A program made the translations under genes and the position numbers. Below, piece after piece: positions 23,101 to 35,400 of a stretch of 64,000 bases of DNA. The first letter of the stretch is position 1. The number at the start of each line of letters is the position of its first letter. The notes under the pieces are model-generated. The model was not told the DNA's origin, did not search any database, and saw only the letters and a list, made by a program, of their open reading frames with translations. The stretch lies in contig JAFBJZ010000603.1 in assembly GCA_016785225.1 (NCBI GenBank), positions 496,001 through 560,000 of the forward strand. The letters run 5' to 3'. This DNA is from Psettodes erumei (Eukaryota > Chordata > Actinopteri > Pleuronectiformes > Psettodidae).

Positions 23101-24901
23101 AATGGCTGACTTCCAGTCTGACACTCTCAACCGGCATATTAATACGCAAGATTAAAAACACAGGGATTTTGCCAGTGCAACAAAAATATCAAAGAGAAAC
23201 AAGAAAGAGAGAGGCAAGGATGTAATAGCCGCTGGATAAATTGTGCTTAATAGTGTAAAAACCTTTAAAATTAATTGAGCAGCCAAATGTTACTCCATCC
23301 GTCTCACGCATGCTTGCAGCTGCGGAGAATCCCACTGCAAATGGAAATGGCTTTGTCCTTTTGTGTCAGAGCCTGGCAAATGTGTGGACATCATATTCAT
23401 TGCATTATTCTTTTTTTCATTAGGGCCCGAGACGTTCATGTTTCAAAATGCACTGCCTGGCGTGTGATCGTGCAGAGGTGGTACGTTATGGGAGACGGTA
23501 AATGCAGCGCTGCGGCATTTCGCTGTGATGGCGTTGAACACCAACAATCAATAATGGCACAGCAATCAGCAGTTATTAACTGGATGTGGATTTGCATAAA
23601 GAGCAGATAATTTACATGATCAGACCGTGGAGCGATTCATTCACGTCTGAAGGCGAGAGGCTGTGGCCCTTTTACGCCGTGAGCTCCTTAAGCAATGCAA
23701 AGACATGCATGACAAAACGTTTTTAAGTGGCAGCGCAGCCTCCATTTAAAAGAAAAATTGCAAGAAGAAATTTGACCTTAATGCACTTTGAAGGCGATGC
23801 GAAGACAACTTTTGGGGTCAGTTTTCAGGAGCAGTTTTGGGTCGCAAAAAGCTTCAGTCCAGTGTTTTTGATTACATCTCATCTCAGGTCGCTGGACAGT
23901 GTGCGTGGGCCAATATGAAACCCGGGCCACTGTATCTGTGCGTTCTGAGATTGTTAGATGACCCAGTATTTGGACAGGGCTTCACGCTTTACTGACCCTC
24001 TCTGCAATCTACTCCACTGTAGCACCCATGAAATTAGGGACGAGAGGGAGCTCCAGTAGCATTGACACATTTCATCTTTGCTCGGGGGGGGGGGCTGTCC
24101 TCTCGTGCAATCAAAAAGCCGGGGCTCAGTAGCCAAGTGTTCTGCGAAAAACAGCTCTGAAACCCTGCAAAGCCATTTGGGTTTTATGGATTATTCCCTG
24201 GAAAGCAACAATTATTCCATCGTAATGAATGCGCGCACAACTGCGCCATGACCGTCTCCCAGATTATGAACACATCTGATGCCTATAGCAAAAATTCTCT
24301 GTAAAAATGGGTGCACGCTCTGCTGTCGGCATGGCTCTGCGGCAGCCATCACCTTGCCTTTTTATAATAGCTGGGAGGGGAGGGGGGAGAAAATGTAGTA
24401 CCTGAAAGCCACAAATGGCCTGAAATGGCACTGATGGAAATATCAGCTCTGATGAAACATCTTACATTCACCGAGTTGTAAATATGATGTGTACTCATCA
24501 AAGAGGAGATGGAAATTGCAGTGTTGTGCGGCGACTACCACCGCATCAAATCTACATGTTCTGTCCGCAGCGGCTCCCGGGTTCATCCTCTTCCATCTTA
24601 ACCCAACGAGTGGATAATGTGGAGCTCGCCTAAGATAAATCATATCAGTTTAAATTGAGCAATGATCTAATTTTTGAAGTGCTGAGGGACAAGTGAGGAG
24701 GGTAAAACACTGATCCTACAAAATGCAATTTTCTGACTTGTCCTGTCACATCTAGTTGCTTTGTCAATTTACTGCCAACACTGCTGCCTTGGGGCCTCAG
24801 CGCGGAGACGTGGTGTGTCGACACACCAGCTCCCGTTGCCTCGACCGCTGGAGCATGCAAGAGCCCCCTGCATGTCTCTTACAATGTACAGTTGGTTCAG
24901 G
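20104..24901. other. gene-free stretch containing the longest open frames of the window
   Basis: No repeat family recognised. At 21162-21743 (minus) there is a 193-codon frame, and at 21412-21837 (plus) a 141-codon frame, overlapping antiparallel. The predicted products have no domain, signal peptide or low-complexity pattern that I know, and no splice-flanked exon shape is evident. I interpret this as a stop-poor, possibly constrained non-coding block rather than a gene. The rest contains an AT repeat-like (GATTATGAT)n stretch near 22961-23000 and a G-run near 24084-24094. Confidence 0.4.
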
Positions 24902-25262
24902 AGGTCGGGCGCAGGGATGCTCCGATCCGACCTTTTAAGTCCGGATACCGATAACCGACACGCCGGCTTTCGGGTCTCGGCCGATGCTGAGGACCTAGCT
25001 GCATGCCTCGGCGTGTGGAAGGGAACGGGATCGCTCTCAGTTGCAGAACTTGTAGGCGTAGCAAGCGTGAAAAACCGTCACACGGCTGACCCTTTGTTTT
25101 CTGCTCCCTCCGTGCTGCGGGAGAACCTCCTTCCAGGAAAACGGCTCTACCGCTGCACTGCCTGGCGCAATTAGAACACATCAAACTGAACCGAATAGAG
25201 CCTATTGTCACGATACCCGCACCAGCAGTTTGAGTCAGTATAGGGTCGATGTCCAATATCCC
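24902..25262. mobile_element. degenerate hAT-like non-autonomous element
   Basis: The block opens with CAGGGATGCTCCGATCCGAC at about 24911, then CCGGATACCGATAACCGA and TCTCGGCCGATGCTGAGGAC, the recurrent 5' start of a hAT-type family widespread in fish (GGGATGCTCCGATC followed by GGCCGAT boxes). The far end (TCAGTATAGGGTCGATGTCC, ending near AATATCCCC) resembles a decayed inverted copy. No clear 8-bp target duplication was found. The interior is GC-rich and CpG-rich for the neighbourhood, and no transposase remains. The right boundary is uncertain. Confidence 0.45.
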
Positions 25263-27220
25263 CGTGCATTTTGTACATACCTAGCCGGGCACGGGGAAAA
25301 GACGATTCATTGCATTTCTAAGCTGAACAGGCTTTTAATTAATAACTGCGCGCCTGAGAGTATTGTGCATCTCAAAGTGGAAAGGGTTGTTTTTTTTGTT
25401 ATTGCCACGGCGATGAGGAATGCCATGTAGCTGAACATTTTCCAACTGTGGTCACTCGGGGACACGTAGCTGACAGAGTGTGACAATGCGAATACTGTGT
25501 TTAGCAGCTGCCAGACGCTTCTTTGCTGAATCAGTCGTGTCTCTAGGCATAGCGGGCTCTCTTTTTCTGTGCAGTATATAGTCATTTTACTGCAGCGATA
25601 CTGATATTGAAGCTGTTGCCAAGTGAAACACACTTTATAACCAGCCAAGCCACCAGTTGTACCCAGACAGTACTGAATCACGATCGCCAAGCTACTGTAT
25701 ATACTGTAAAAACACAAATTGGCTTGCGTACTTGTAGGAGCTGAGAATGAGCTGATGGTTATTCAAAATTAGGACTGAGAGAGAGGAGACTTTTCTCTGT
25801 CGATGCAAACATTTCCTCCTCTTCCAACATTTTTATTTCTCTTTGTGCCCCTGATAGACACCGTTGTCCCAAACTGTCAAAGGCAATGGATTTTATTGTA
25901 TTGCATTTTATAGTCGAGTTTTCCTTTCCCCTTGCTAAGTTAAATTGGCAACAGCATTTCATAGCATCGGGATGTTTCGCACTGGGGCCTCTTACTGTAA
26001 AATCTATGCACTTTAGCACTGTTTTGTTCTCCTTTTGCCCCGTAAACCAGCAAAGGGTCTTTGACTGAAATATTGTAACCCAGTGCGCGTCAGCTCTCAC
26101 TTGTATCATCGTAGAAGATACTGTAAAATGGTTTCTGGCTATTTAACAAGAAAATATTTATGATGTAATATTTTCCTCATTAAGGATGTAGCAGTTCAGC
26201 ACGTGTGATCCCTCTGCTTGTATTTGGTGTTGACTCATTTTCTAGACCCAACCCGCCTGATTTCGCAGATTAACCGTGGATATAACTGCAATCATCACTG
26301 TCCAGCCAGGGTATAGTGCCTGTAAAGTTATCCACCATGGAACATTATCAAGCAGCAGGTGACTGTTTATGACAGTCTAATGACTGACTAATAAAGAATA
26401 CATGTATTTAAATTTGTCCTTGAGTTACCTCAGGCTCGGGGTTTAATGTAGCTGCTGCTTGGTGGTCGCTGTTTTTGTTTTTTTTACCCAGCACGATGTG
26501 TTTGTGAAGTCGAGCCAGCAAGCTGTGACTGAGGGGCTAGATGGGCCGGTGCTACTCCGAGTCTTGCACCGGGTCACGAGCTGAGTGATAGTAACTATAG
26601 TAACAGCATGAGAAGACGTGCTCTGTTGTGGTCTCTCAGCCTCGCTTCACTTTTTCATTTGCTAATAGATAAAATGGATAAGTAAGAAAAAAAGAAATGA
26701 AATAAAATCCCTTTCATCCAGCAGGCGTCCTGGGGAAGATCTCTATTTGTCCTGAACACATTTTCTTTTGTCCCCAGACAACATCTGTCTGAAGCCCTGT
26801 GTCCTTTTCTGCCTTCTCTGCACGTCTGCTGCTACTTAATGTATAAAATGAGTAGGAATTGCCGCTCCTCATGGCCACAGCTGATTAACGTGATAAGGAT
26901 CCTGCAATAGTCTAAACCTGTGGCGGTGTGATATCCAGTGGGTCCGCCTGAGCTGCAGGCTTGATGTCACAAAGTGCCTCTGCAGGATTCCCCAAACAGG
27001 TTTCCATTTAGTGTTGATGGTAACATATTAACCTTTTGCAATGAATTTTCCAGATTTACGTTGCTTGCTCTCTGTGTTTGTGCATTTGTGCAGGGAGGAG
27101 TTCAATACAGAGGAGAAATAATCTGCTTAGAAATGGTGGGAGAGAAGTGTCAGCCTTCATTTTCTCTGTGCTCTGTGGCCTTGACAATAACATTACATTC
27201 ACACCAGGCGAGGTGTATGA
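25263..27220. other. gene-free stretch, nothing recognised
   Basis: Mixed-composition unique sequence. Minus-strand frames of 116-136 codons (25307-25717, 25759-26109) lack recognisable motifs. Confidence 0.45.
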
Positions 27221-27227
27221 CCCCCCC

Positions 27228-27263
<36 letters not shown>

Positions 27264-27290
27264 CTCCTCCCACAAACGAACACACACACA
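27221..27290. repeat. C-run followed by (AC)n microsatellite
   Basis: Ten C residues (27221-27230) lead directly into fifteen AC units (27231-27260), a short interruption, and a few further CA units to about 27290. It generates a THTHTH run in the 161-codon plus frame at 26974-27459, which is therefore spurious. Confidence 0.95.
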
Positions 27291-27469
27291 CCCTGCCATG
27301 CAAAGGCTTATCCTCACAAGTGTTATCTTTACTGAAGCCTTTAGAGAGTTTAATCATGACAGCTCTGTGTGGAAACCTGAGTGGCTAGCTGCACTCCCAG
27401 ATAGCTCTCTCCACAATGCTCCCCGACACCCAGACCGCACGCCATGCGTGCCGACATGAAGTCCTCACT

Positions 27470-27535
27470 TCAAACAGATGACGCACGTCAGGCGGGGCGC
27501 GCGAGACGCCGCCGCGGCCGATAGCATCGCGTGGT
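27470..27535. promoter_or_regulatory. CpG-dense spot with paired CRE half-sites
   Basis: TGACGCACGTCA at 27479-27490 is two CRE half-sites (TGACG and CGTCA) in inverted orientation with a two-base spacer. It is followed by about 40 bases of extreme CpG density (GGCGGGGCGCGCGAGACG, CCGCCGCGGCCG). This is the last CpG-dense spot before the CpG-poor part of the window. Possible minor promoter or enhancer core; no transcript evidence. Confidence 0.35.
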
Positions 27536-29418
27536 CAAACTTTTTCGTAATAGAGTCACTACTCTTGCGGCTCTGGCTGTAAATGAGCTGCAGGCTGATT
27601 GTTGCCTCACAGAGCTGAGATTCTCCGGTGGATGAATATCTGCACTGGAGCAGGTGGGGCCTCATATCTCTTGGGCACAGGCAGGGTCTGGCCATGCCTA
27701 CAAACTGGAGCCCCCTCTGGGGGGGGTGCCGCGGCTGCGACACTCCCTGGGGTAGGGATGTGTAGGCAGTCACGCCCCCTACAGACATTGTTTTTTGCCC
27801 GTGATTGTTGTTATCTCCTTAACTGAGCATCCTGTTTTATCCTATCTGTCTGCAAGCCAAATTGGTTGCTCCTCGGTGACGGTGACATTTGAGTTGCTAA
27901 TTATTATGTTCTCTCATGCGCCACTCTTCCACTGGCTCTGCTTGAACATCTCAGGTCAGGAGCAGGCTTTCTCTCGGTGTAACAAAAAATTGGAATCTAT
28001 TATGAATCAGAATGCAGTCTAGTTATCCTGAACATGTTATTAACTGCCCATTGTATCACCAGACATGTAATTTGCTAACTTGGGTCTTTTAATTTTCACT
28101 TTAGACTTTTTCTTTCTTTTTTTTTGGAATCTAAAAGTGTTACCTTTTAATTTAGATATGACAATTTTATACCGGAAATTAAGTTTTCTTTATCTATTAA
28201 CCTGACAGTGTGCAACCCCGCAGCTGAATAAAACTCATAAGAGAAATTCAGATGTTGCCAGCAGCAATGGGCCTACAGATACCCGTTCACTCTCATTTTG
28301 AGCCCCTCATGCCTCCCGCCATGCACGTAGAGAAAACATCAGGTGAGAACTCTTCACATCAAATGACCCCAGTGCTCCAGACCACCCTTTACCATCTGTG
28401 GTCATGTCAGAGGGGAAGCAAACAGAAAAAATTCTATCATAGCTTTAATCTCCCTTTTATTTGGGGGCAACTGCATCTGAAACTAGCTCTATTAGGAAAA
28501 AATGGGCAATCGGGTCGGGAAGTCTTCCGCCTCCCTGTCAGCCAGTAAGTCCGTCTTCCTCTGAACTGACATCTTCAACCACAGACGTCCGTCTGTTCGA
28601 TAGGTTCAATAGGCCTGCATCGTAACAAGTTTTCCTTCGACCCTGTAATCATTATCCACTTTCAGAGCGCGGTGCGTGTGTACCTGTTTGACCCAGTGCT
28701 GCCGTCTGACCACAGGAAATCACTATATTGCAGCCCGCCACACAGTCCTCAATGGGATACATTCACTCCTTTCAAATGTGAGAAGGTTTTTTTTTAGTTT
28801 TTTTTTTTTTTAGTTTTTTTTCATCTTCAAAGGATGTTACTTTGAAATTCAAATTTTGCAGACATGTTTCACTGTACGCAATGAAGAGCTCGCTTCCAAT
28901 TATTCTGTTTCTGTTTCTATAACTACAGAAACAATGTCACTTAATATCTTCAGAGACCTTATTCAGGCACAGTGAGCGGTGGGAGGTGTGTAGGACAAAT
29001 TCAGTACATGCAGCATTCTCATCAGCTGTCAGCTACACAAGCGCATTACTTCTGTGTCCGTTATGTCGAGCAGGAGCAGGAACTCTCTCAGACCTTCAGG
29101 ATGAGGACAGTGTGAGGCCATCAGAAGGATGAAACACATTTGGCTTTGCTCATAAATGGGCTAATGTATCTTCCCTCTACTTTTTCAGTGACATGGCCTA
29201 TTAAAAAACAAAAGCTCTTTCAGGATTTGAAATTGAATACATTAGGCCGACCCAAATGCTTGGAATTTTCCACCATTGCCATGGTAATCAGCGCGGCTAT
29301 TCAAATTCTGCTTTTTTTTTTTTTTTTAAAAGAATCATTATATTTCTGCATTACCACAGAAATCCCAAATCACCCACAAAATATGAAATAGTTCAATAGT
29401 TTTTCATTAAAAATTAAC
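27536..29418. other. gene-free stretch with poly-T tracts
   Basis: Nothing recognised apart from simple sequence: interrupted T tracts at about 28787-28821 (T-runs split by AG) and 29312-29327. The weak X-box-like ATTGCCATGGTAATC lies at 29275-29289. From about 28 kb onward CpG becomes rare. Confidence 0.45.
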
Positions 29419-29441
29419 ATTATTATTATTATTATTATTAT
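29419..29441. repeat. (ATT)n microsatellite
   Basis: Seven to eight ATT units in an AT-rich context. Confidence 0.9.
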
Positions 29442-32400
29442 GATTATCATTGTCATTCTTAGACAATAACATTAAATCTTAATGATAGTTGGAGTTAGGA
29501 GTTGTACATAGTAAACAGTAACAGCGCCAAGCGGAGCCAGAAGAGCGTTTTTTTTCCCCATAGATATCTTTCTTAGACAATACCTTCAGGTTTTAGCAAA
29601 TATGACAAGTTATTCTTATAAAAACTCTGTAATACAGCTTTAAACTGTGGTAGTAAGATCATGGTGAATATTGGCTCGAGACTTGACTGGTCTGTTTAAA
29701 TCACTTTGGTTACACAGAGTCTAGGCTTGAGGTATTTAATGCTATGAGGCTTTAGGAACCATGAAGCAGTGCTTTCGACTTTTTTGTCTTTTTTTTTTTT
29801 TTTTTCCAGGATCAGAGTTTCGTATTATCTATCAACCCCTTAAGCAGAGGGGGAGGAATCAACTGCTGTCTTGCCACCAATTCTCTCTTTGTCTGACCTA
29901 CATTTTACATTGCCCATGGGCCATTTTAATTGTACAGTTTGCATATTATCAACTTAGGCCCTTCCCATAAAATGTAAAATGATACTGACTCACATTAGCT
30001 AATTCACTTACATACACTTGTAAGAAACCAAAAAAATCCATCAGTTAACTTGACTGTTCGTTTTCGTGTTCGTTTGACACTAAATGGTCCATTGCAGTTT
30101 ACAGCCTTAGATTTTAATGCAGACTATTCTGCTGTTATTGTGCACTTTAATTCAAATCGTGCAGGTGGAGGGACTCACTTACTGCTTTGAAACAATAACC
30201 GAGATGGGACATCAAAACAGTTTAATTATGTATTATTACTTGATACGCAATAGGTTGGTGGTAAGTCGGCTTGAAAGCTCACTGGGGTCCTGTATACTGT
30301 AATGTGGCTTTAAATTACCTATCTAATGACACACACTTTGCATTGATTTAGATGGGTCACAGTTGCAGAGGGTTAAGGGATATAATTACACTATTATTGT
30401 TTTTCAAACATGTCCCCATCCAAGTTAGGTATTTTTATAGGTCACAACCAGAAATCAAAGCGTGGTCACATGTCAGAAAGAGTCATCAACTTACAAGTGG
30501 CCCACCGGGGAACCGCTTAGTACCCCCCCCAACCCCGATGTTTTTAATCGTCTACCTTACTGCATTTAGAATATACATTAACATGTCAGCGTTTTTCATT
30601 TACCTTTAATTTATTCAATAGCATGTCATAAAAATCTAAATGTGATTTGCATGGTCAGCTCATGCATAAAGAATAACATACAGGAGCCTAATGTAAAGGT
30701 AGGATATGAAACCAGGTCACCTGTTTTCAAGACTTCCATACTAACCACAACTCTCACGTGAGCAGAAATGAATCAAGGCAACCTATAGCTTTTACAAAAC
30801 AACTTGACACAGGCTTATCCCAGAACTAAGGCCACTCCTTTTAAAAACATGTGTAAACGTGAACCCTTGCAGGGAGAGTTTTTATACAGAACACATTGTA
30901 TTTAATTTAACACAAAATGCAAACTACAGTAGATGTATACAGAGCATCACAGTAGGAAATGCACAATCATAAATATCATGAGTGATTTATTCATGAATGA
31001 GAGTTGAATTCCATGCAGTTGTTTCCATTACAGTGTCCCGTTGTGGTGGTGCCCCCTCTAAGCTCTCATCCCTGTGTTATATCATCTAGTATCCTCAGTG
31101 TGTCTCTATACAGCCACGACTAACACCTGAACTAATAAAGTTAGCAGTTTAGGCTTTTGTTAGAGTTCTGCATTAATGCATGGCCTTAATTTGAATTTCA
31201 AACTCAATAAAACTTTCTTTAACTTCCTTACTCATATCGTTGAGAATTCTTGGAGTCCTCTCCAAATTTTAGCTTTTCACGCTCCACTAGTGAAGGCAAA
31301 AAAGAGGCACACTTGCTCCAAATGTTGTTTTTGTGACTTTTTGCCCCTTCAAACCGTAGCTGTGGTCAAAAGAGCAGCTTGTACGCAGCCTTTATTTGTC
31401 TGTGTATGTGTTTTTTAACATGAGTTGACACTAATTCTGAAGTGAAAGCCTTCGAGTGATTAATACAAATAATTTACATAGTGATTAAAATTGAACACTT
31501 AGAAAAGTTATAAACTAACCTCAGCAGATACAACTGGTCCATACAAAAATAAGCGATTTAACAAGCAAGAATTGAAGCAAGAAGAAAAATGCTATTTTCC
31601 AGTTGAAAAGAAATTGCTGCCAAGTTATCTGTCAAAAAAGGAAGTATTCAAATTTAAAATGTTAGAAACAAGAATGTACCCCCACCCCCTTTGCTTTTTA
31701 GCTATAAGCAATGAAGTGTTTAATGTTAATTGTAGGAATTATTTGAATTTAAATGAAAAATGTTAATGGAATGTTGTCACCATAAGAGCCAGTAACGCTA
31801 ATGTGGCCTCAACAGCTCCCTGACATCTCCCTGTCCATGAACCTCCATCACCTCCGTCATTCTGTAATATGATGAAAGAAGATGCAATCAGCGTTGCAAT
31901 TAGCAAGATGAAGACATCCACTTGACCTTATTTCAGCCGAGCTGTTGAAAAGCCAGATCCCAGTGCCTCTCCCAGGAAACAAACAGTGTAACAATGTAAG
32001 CACTCTGAGTTCAGACCTCCTCCCCAAAGCTTTCAAAGCTGACCATAAACTAAAATAGTAGCACATACAGATCCATCTCTAATCCATTTTGGTAAACTCT
32101 TGCAATTTCCATTCCATTCATTCCCTGTATGAAAATGTACAGATGCTAAACATGTAAGTGAAAAATAATTTCGAAGAAATGCACTAAATTAAATAACCTA
32201 TCTTTGAGGGTGCGCCTTTAGTTTTAAACAAAAAAAATCTCATTAAAATAGAGTACAATACAGGTTTTCTTCCCGAGCTCAACAAAACACACAGCTGTGC
32301 AAAAGAACTATAAAAAGCTTTTGAGTGCAAATAATGAATTGATTAAAATCCAGATTTGTTGGGTTTGGTTTGCATGCAGATGCAGCGTGGGGAGTGGGGT

Positions 32401-35400
32401 TGCACGGATAGTGTGAGGGAGGAGAGATGCAAACACTGGCACTGGTTTTATAAAAGGAAAAGGTTATGTAACACTGCATCAGACTATATCAGCCTGAATG
32501 GTAATGTCTCATACTGTAGCTTGTTTGGAAATATTTCATTAAACCTTAAAAACCTTGATATGCTGCCCAGCCCCAGCAGGTAGCATACAATGCAATTTTT
32601 CTCTGTTTTTTTTTTGTTGTTTTTTTTTCTTCTGGCTGAAGACAGCTACAGCTGGGAATAAAGAGCAGTGAGACTGAAATGGAATAGTAAAACAAACCAT
32701 GACACATTGAGTGGAAAGATGTTATAAAAGTATTGATTCGCGCAGCTTCAACGTATTGTCAAGATGAACACAAGTGGGTGATTTAGTGGTACTTCAAGCA
32801 CGTTAAAGGATTCTTTTATTGGCGACGATGCTGATAAAACCCGTTTCAAAAGTGTGCTTTGTACGTGTCAATAAGAGTTTGTACACACATGCAACCCATG
32901 GCACGGAATGTGGGTATGTGCGCATTGGTGTTCAAGGAGCCATCATTCTATATCATGTTCACATCACGTTCAGTTTGTCTTGTTAAAAGGAAACTGCTAT
33001 GCTTTTCAGTATGTCACCATTACTGTAGCATCCACTTCCCCTAGGGGACTTCAGTCTTTAGGGCTCTGATAATAGGTTGGCATAAATACAGCACTTTGTG
33101 GTTCATAAGAATGAAATATTTTTGGCTCGCATGGAATTTAATCTTTTTATTGAAGCAAAGTCCCCACAAAAAATATTTCTCTCTTCCACTGTCTTGGTTT
33201 TGCACTCATGCCAGTGTTTCTAATAGTCATCATAAATTCCAGGCAGACAGAGCCCATTCCTTAAAAATCTACAATTTGATAGATATATAGTGTGGAAATA
33301 GCTGAGAGACAAATTGACCATGCTTTGGCCTCGACCTTGACTGTGCAAACATTTCCACGTGGATGATACAGATGAGTTAGCTCGAAGAAAATACGACACC
33401 TTTTATTCCTTAAAATTTTGGTCAGTAGAAAATATATATATTTATAATCTTCACAATATTGCCCAACTAAAGTGCACACATGGCTTAGTGTGGGCAGTCA
33501 TCACGTGTACTGTCTGGCAAGTGAGAAAGAAAAATCTAATCCAAGTCCAATTTCATTTGACTCACCATTTAACGTGGAATTCTTGCCATTGGCTTGTCTG
33601 GTCCAGATTTCCCAAAGCTACATTTTGTTGTGATATTTGGTCAAATTAGCTTTGAATTCCAGTGATCATCAGACTCATTAAAATGTGTTTATATTGCAAT
33701 CAATTTTTCCATGGCTCAGTAAAAAGACTGTTGCACGGTCTTAGTTATGTGCAGCCAATATTCCTTCCCTCTGAAGTTTGAACAGCCCTCTTATAAGGAA
33801 ACAGTTCTACGCAAGCCTTGGCACACAATTCACTTTCCCTTGTTACTTGTTGAATACATAATAGTACAATATTTTATATAGCCCATGTTAGTTTGCTATT
33901 GTAATTTAATGGCCAGTCAATTGAAAGTCCTTTGAGCTTTGAGATACTATATAAAATAAAAAAAAAACTCCTGATAGATTTATATGCTTAGTGCAAATAA
34001 TAAATCTAGTAGATATGTAATTCAATAAATCTGGATTACATTAAGAGAAATGCATCTCAGAGATTCAATTTAGGACTTATGAGGCTTGAATTATGAAAGA
34101 CGATTACTGTCTGCCTTCTGCCATAACTGTATTTGAACTCAAACGGAGGGAAGTGTTTTATTTTTATCAAAACAGGCAGTTAATATAAGTCACTCATATA
34201 AATAAGCTGCGGTCGAGATAACTGTTTGGGGAGATGAGAATTTTTGGGGGGATGATGGTTTAATTCAAGGACTTAAAAGCCAATTGAGGGCAGCATCATG
34301 GGGTATATATTTTCATCAGCTATGCAGTTGCAGAACAGTTGCAGCTGCTCCATAGTGATTAGCTTGACACATCATGCGGTGTGTACAGAGTGCTACCAGG
34401 CTAACAGCTGAGTCAAAACAGAGGGCCAGCACTTGTAATGGGATTTTCAGAGAACAACATTTTTCTTCCTTTTTTCTTAAAAAAAAATCCTCTTTCTTGT
34501 GTTTTTGGGTTAAGTGAAAAGTAAAGTATCCTCCCTTAAAAGTCTCAATGGAAAGTGATTTGCATTGTATTATTCAAATTGCAGTTAAGTGCATAATACG
34601 CTCTAATTACACGGTACAGTGCTGAGTGTGTTTTGAATTCATGAATTTCATTTTTCAGGCAGAATGAATCACACAAAATGAATAATGGAAGGTGGTTATT
34701 GTACAGATGTAAAACAGTTCTCAGGGCTCTTGCTTTTTACAGGCAGAACGAGGGGAAGGGAAAGCACACATTTGTATGTGGAAGTAAATATTTGAGCATA
34801 TGTGCATGCATATGCACCTCTGTTGCAGCCTGTCAGTCTGAATGAATGTGGTGTATACACAAGGGAAAACCTCTGTTTGTGTGAGACCCTGGTCAAGTAA
34901 CATTTGCAAATGAATGCTAAGTACTCATTTAAGCGCAAACACAAACCTGACTGACATTGTTTTTTCTATACGGCATTAAAATAGGTACTTGATGTGCCTG
35001 CCAGTGAACTATGGCCTTTATTGCCTTGATATAGTAATCTGTATTCATTAAGTATGCACAGCAGGTTAAACTGAAAGTGAAGGGCTGTATTTTAAGCATT
35101 CTCTGTCTGTGTGCGTGTTTGTGAATGAGAGTGTGTGTGGTGGTGAAGCATCCCTATGATGCTGAAAAGGCAACAGTAAATAAAATGTTTACTGTCACAC
35201 TGCACAGAATGAGCATATTATACCTGCAAGAGATGCATGCGAGTTTGATTGGGATCTAGCTCAAAATCAATGAGTCAGTTCCTACATAATGTGCATTTAG
35301 ACTGTAAATAGCCCAGAGGTACAAAAGGGGCTTTGTGGTGGGGGTGTGTAGGTTCAGTGAGATGATGAATGTAGTTCAGGAAAGCTGGTTTGAGTATTAG

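Noticed and set aside
26974..27459. 161-codon plus frame with a THTHTH run
   Set aside because: The run comes from the AC microsatellite at 27231-27260; the rest has no domain and the frame is not flanked by convincing signals.
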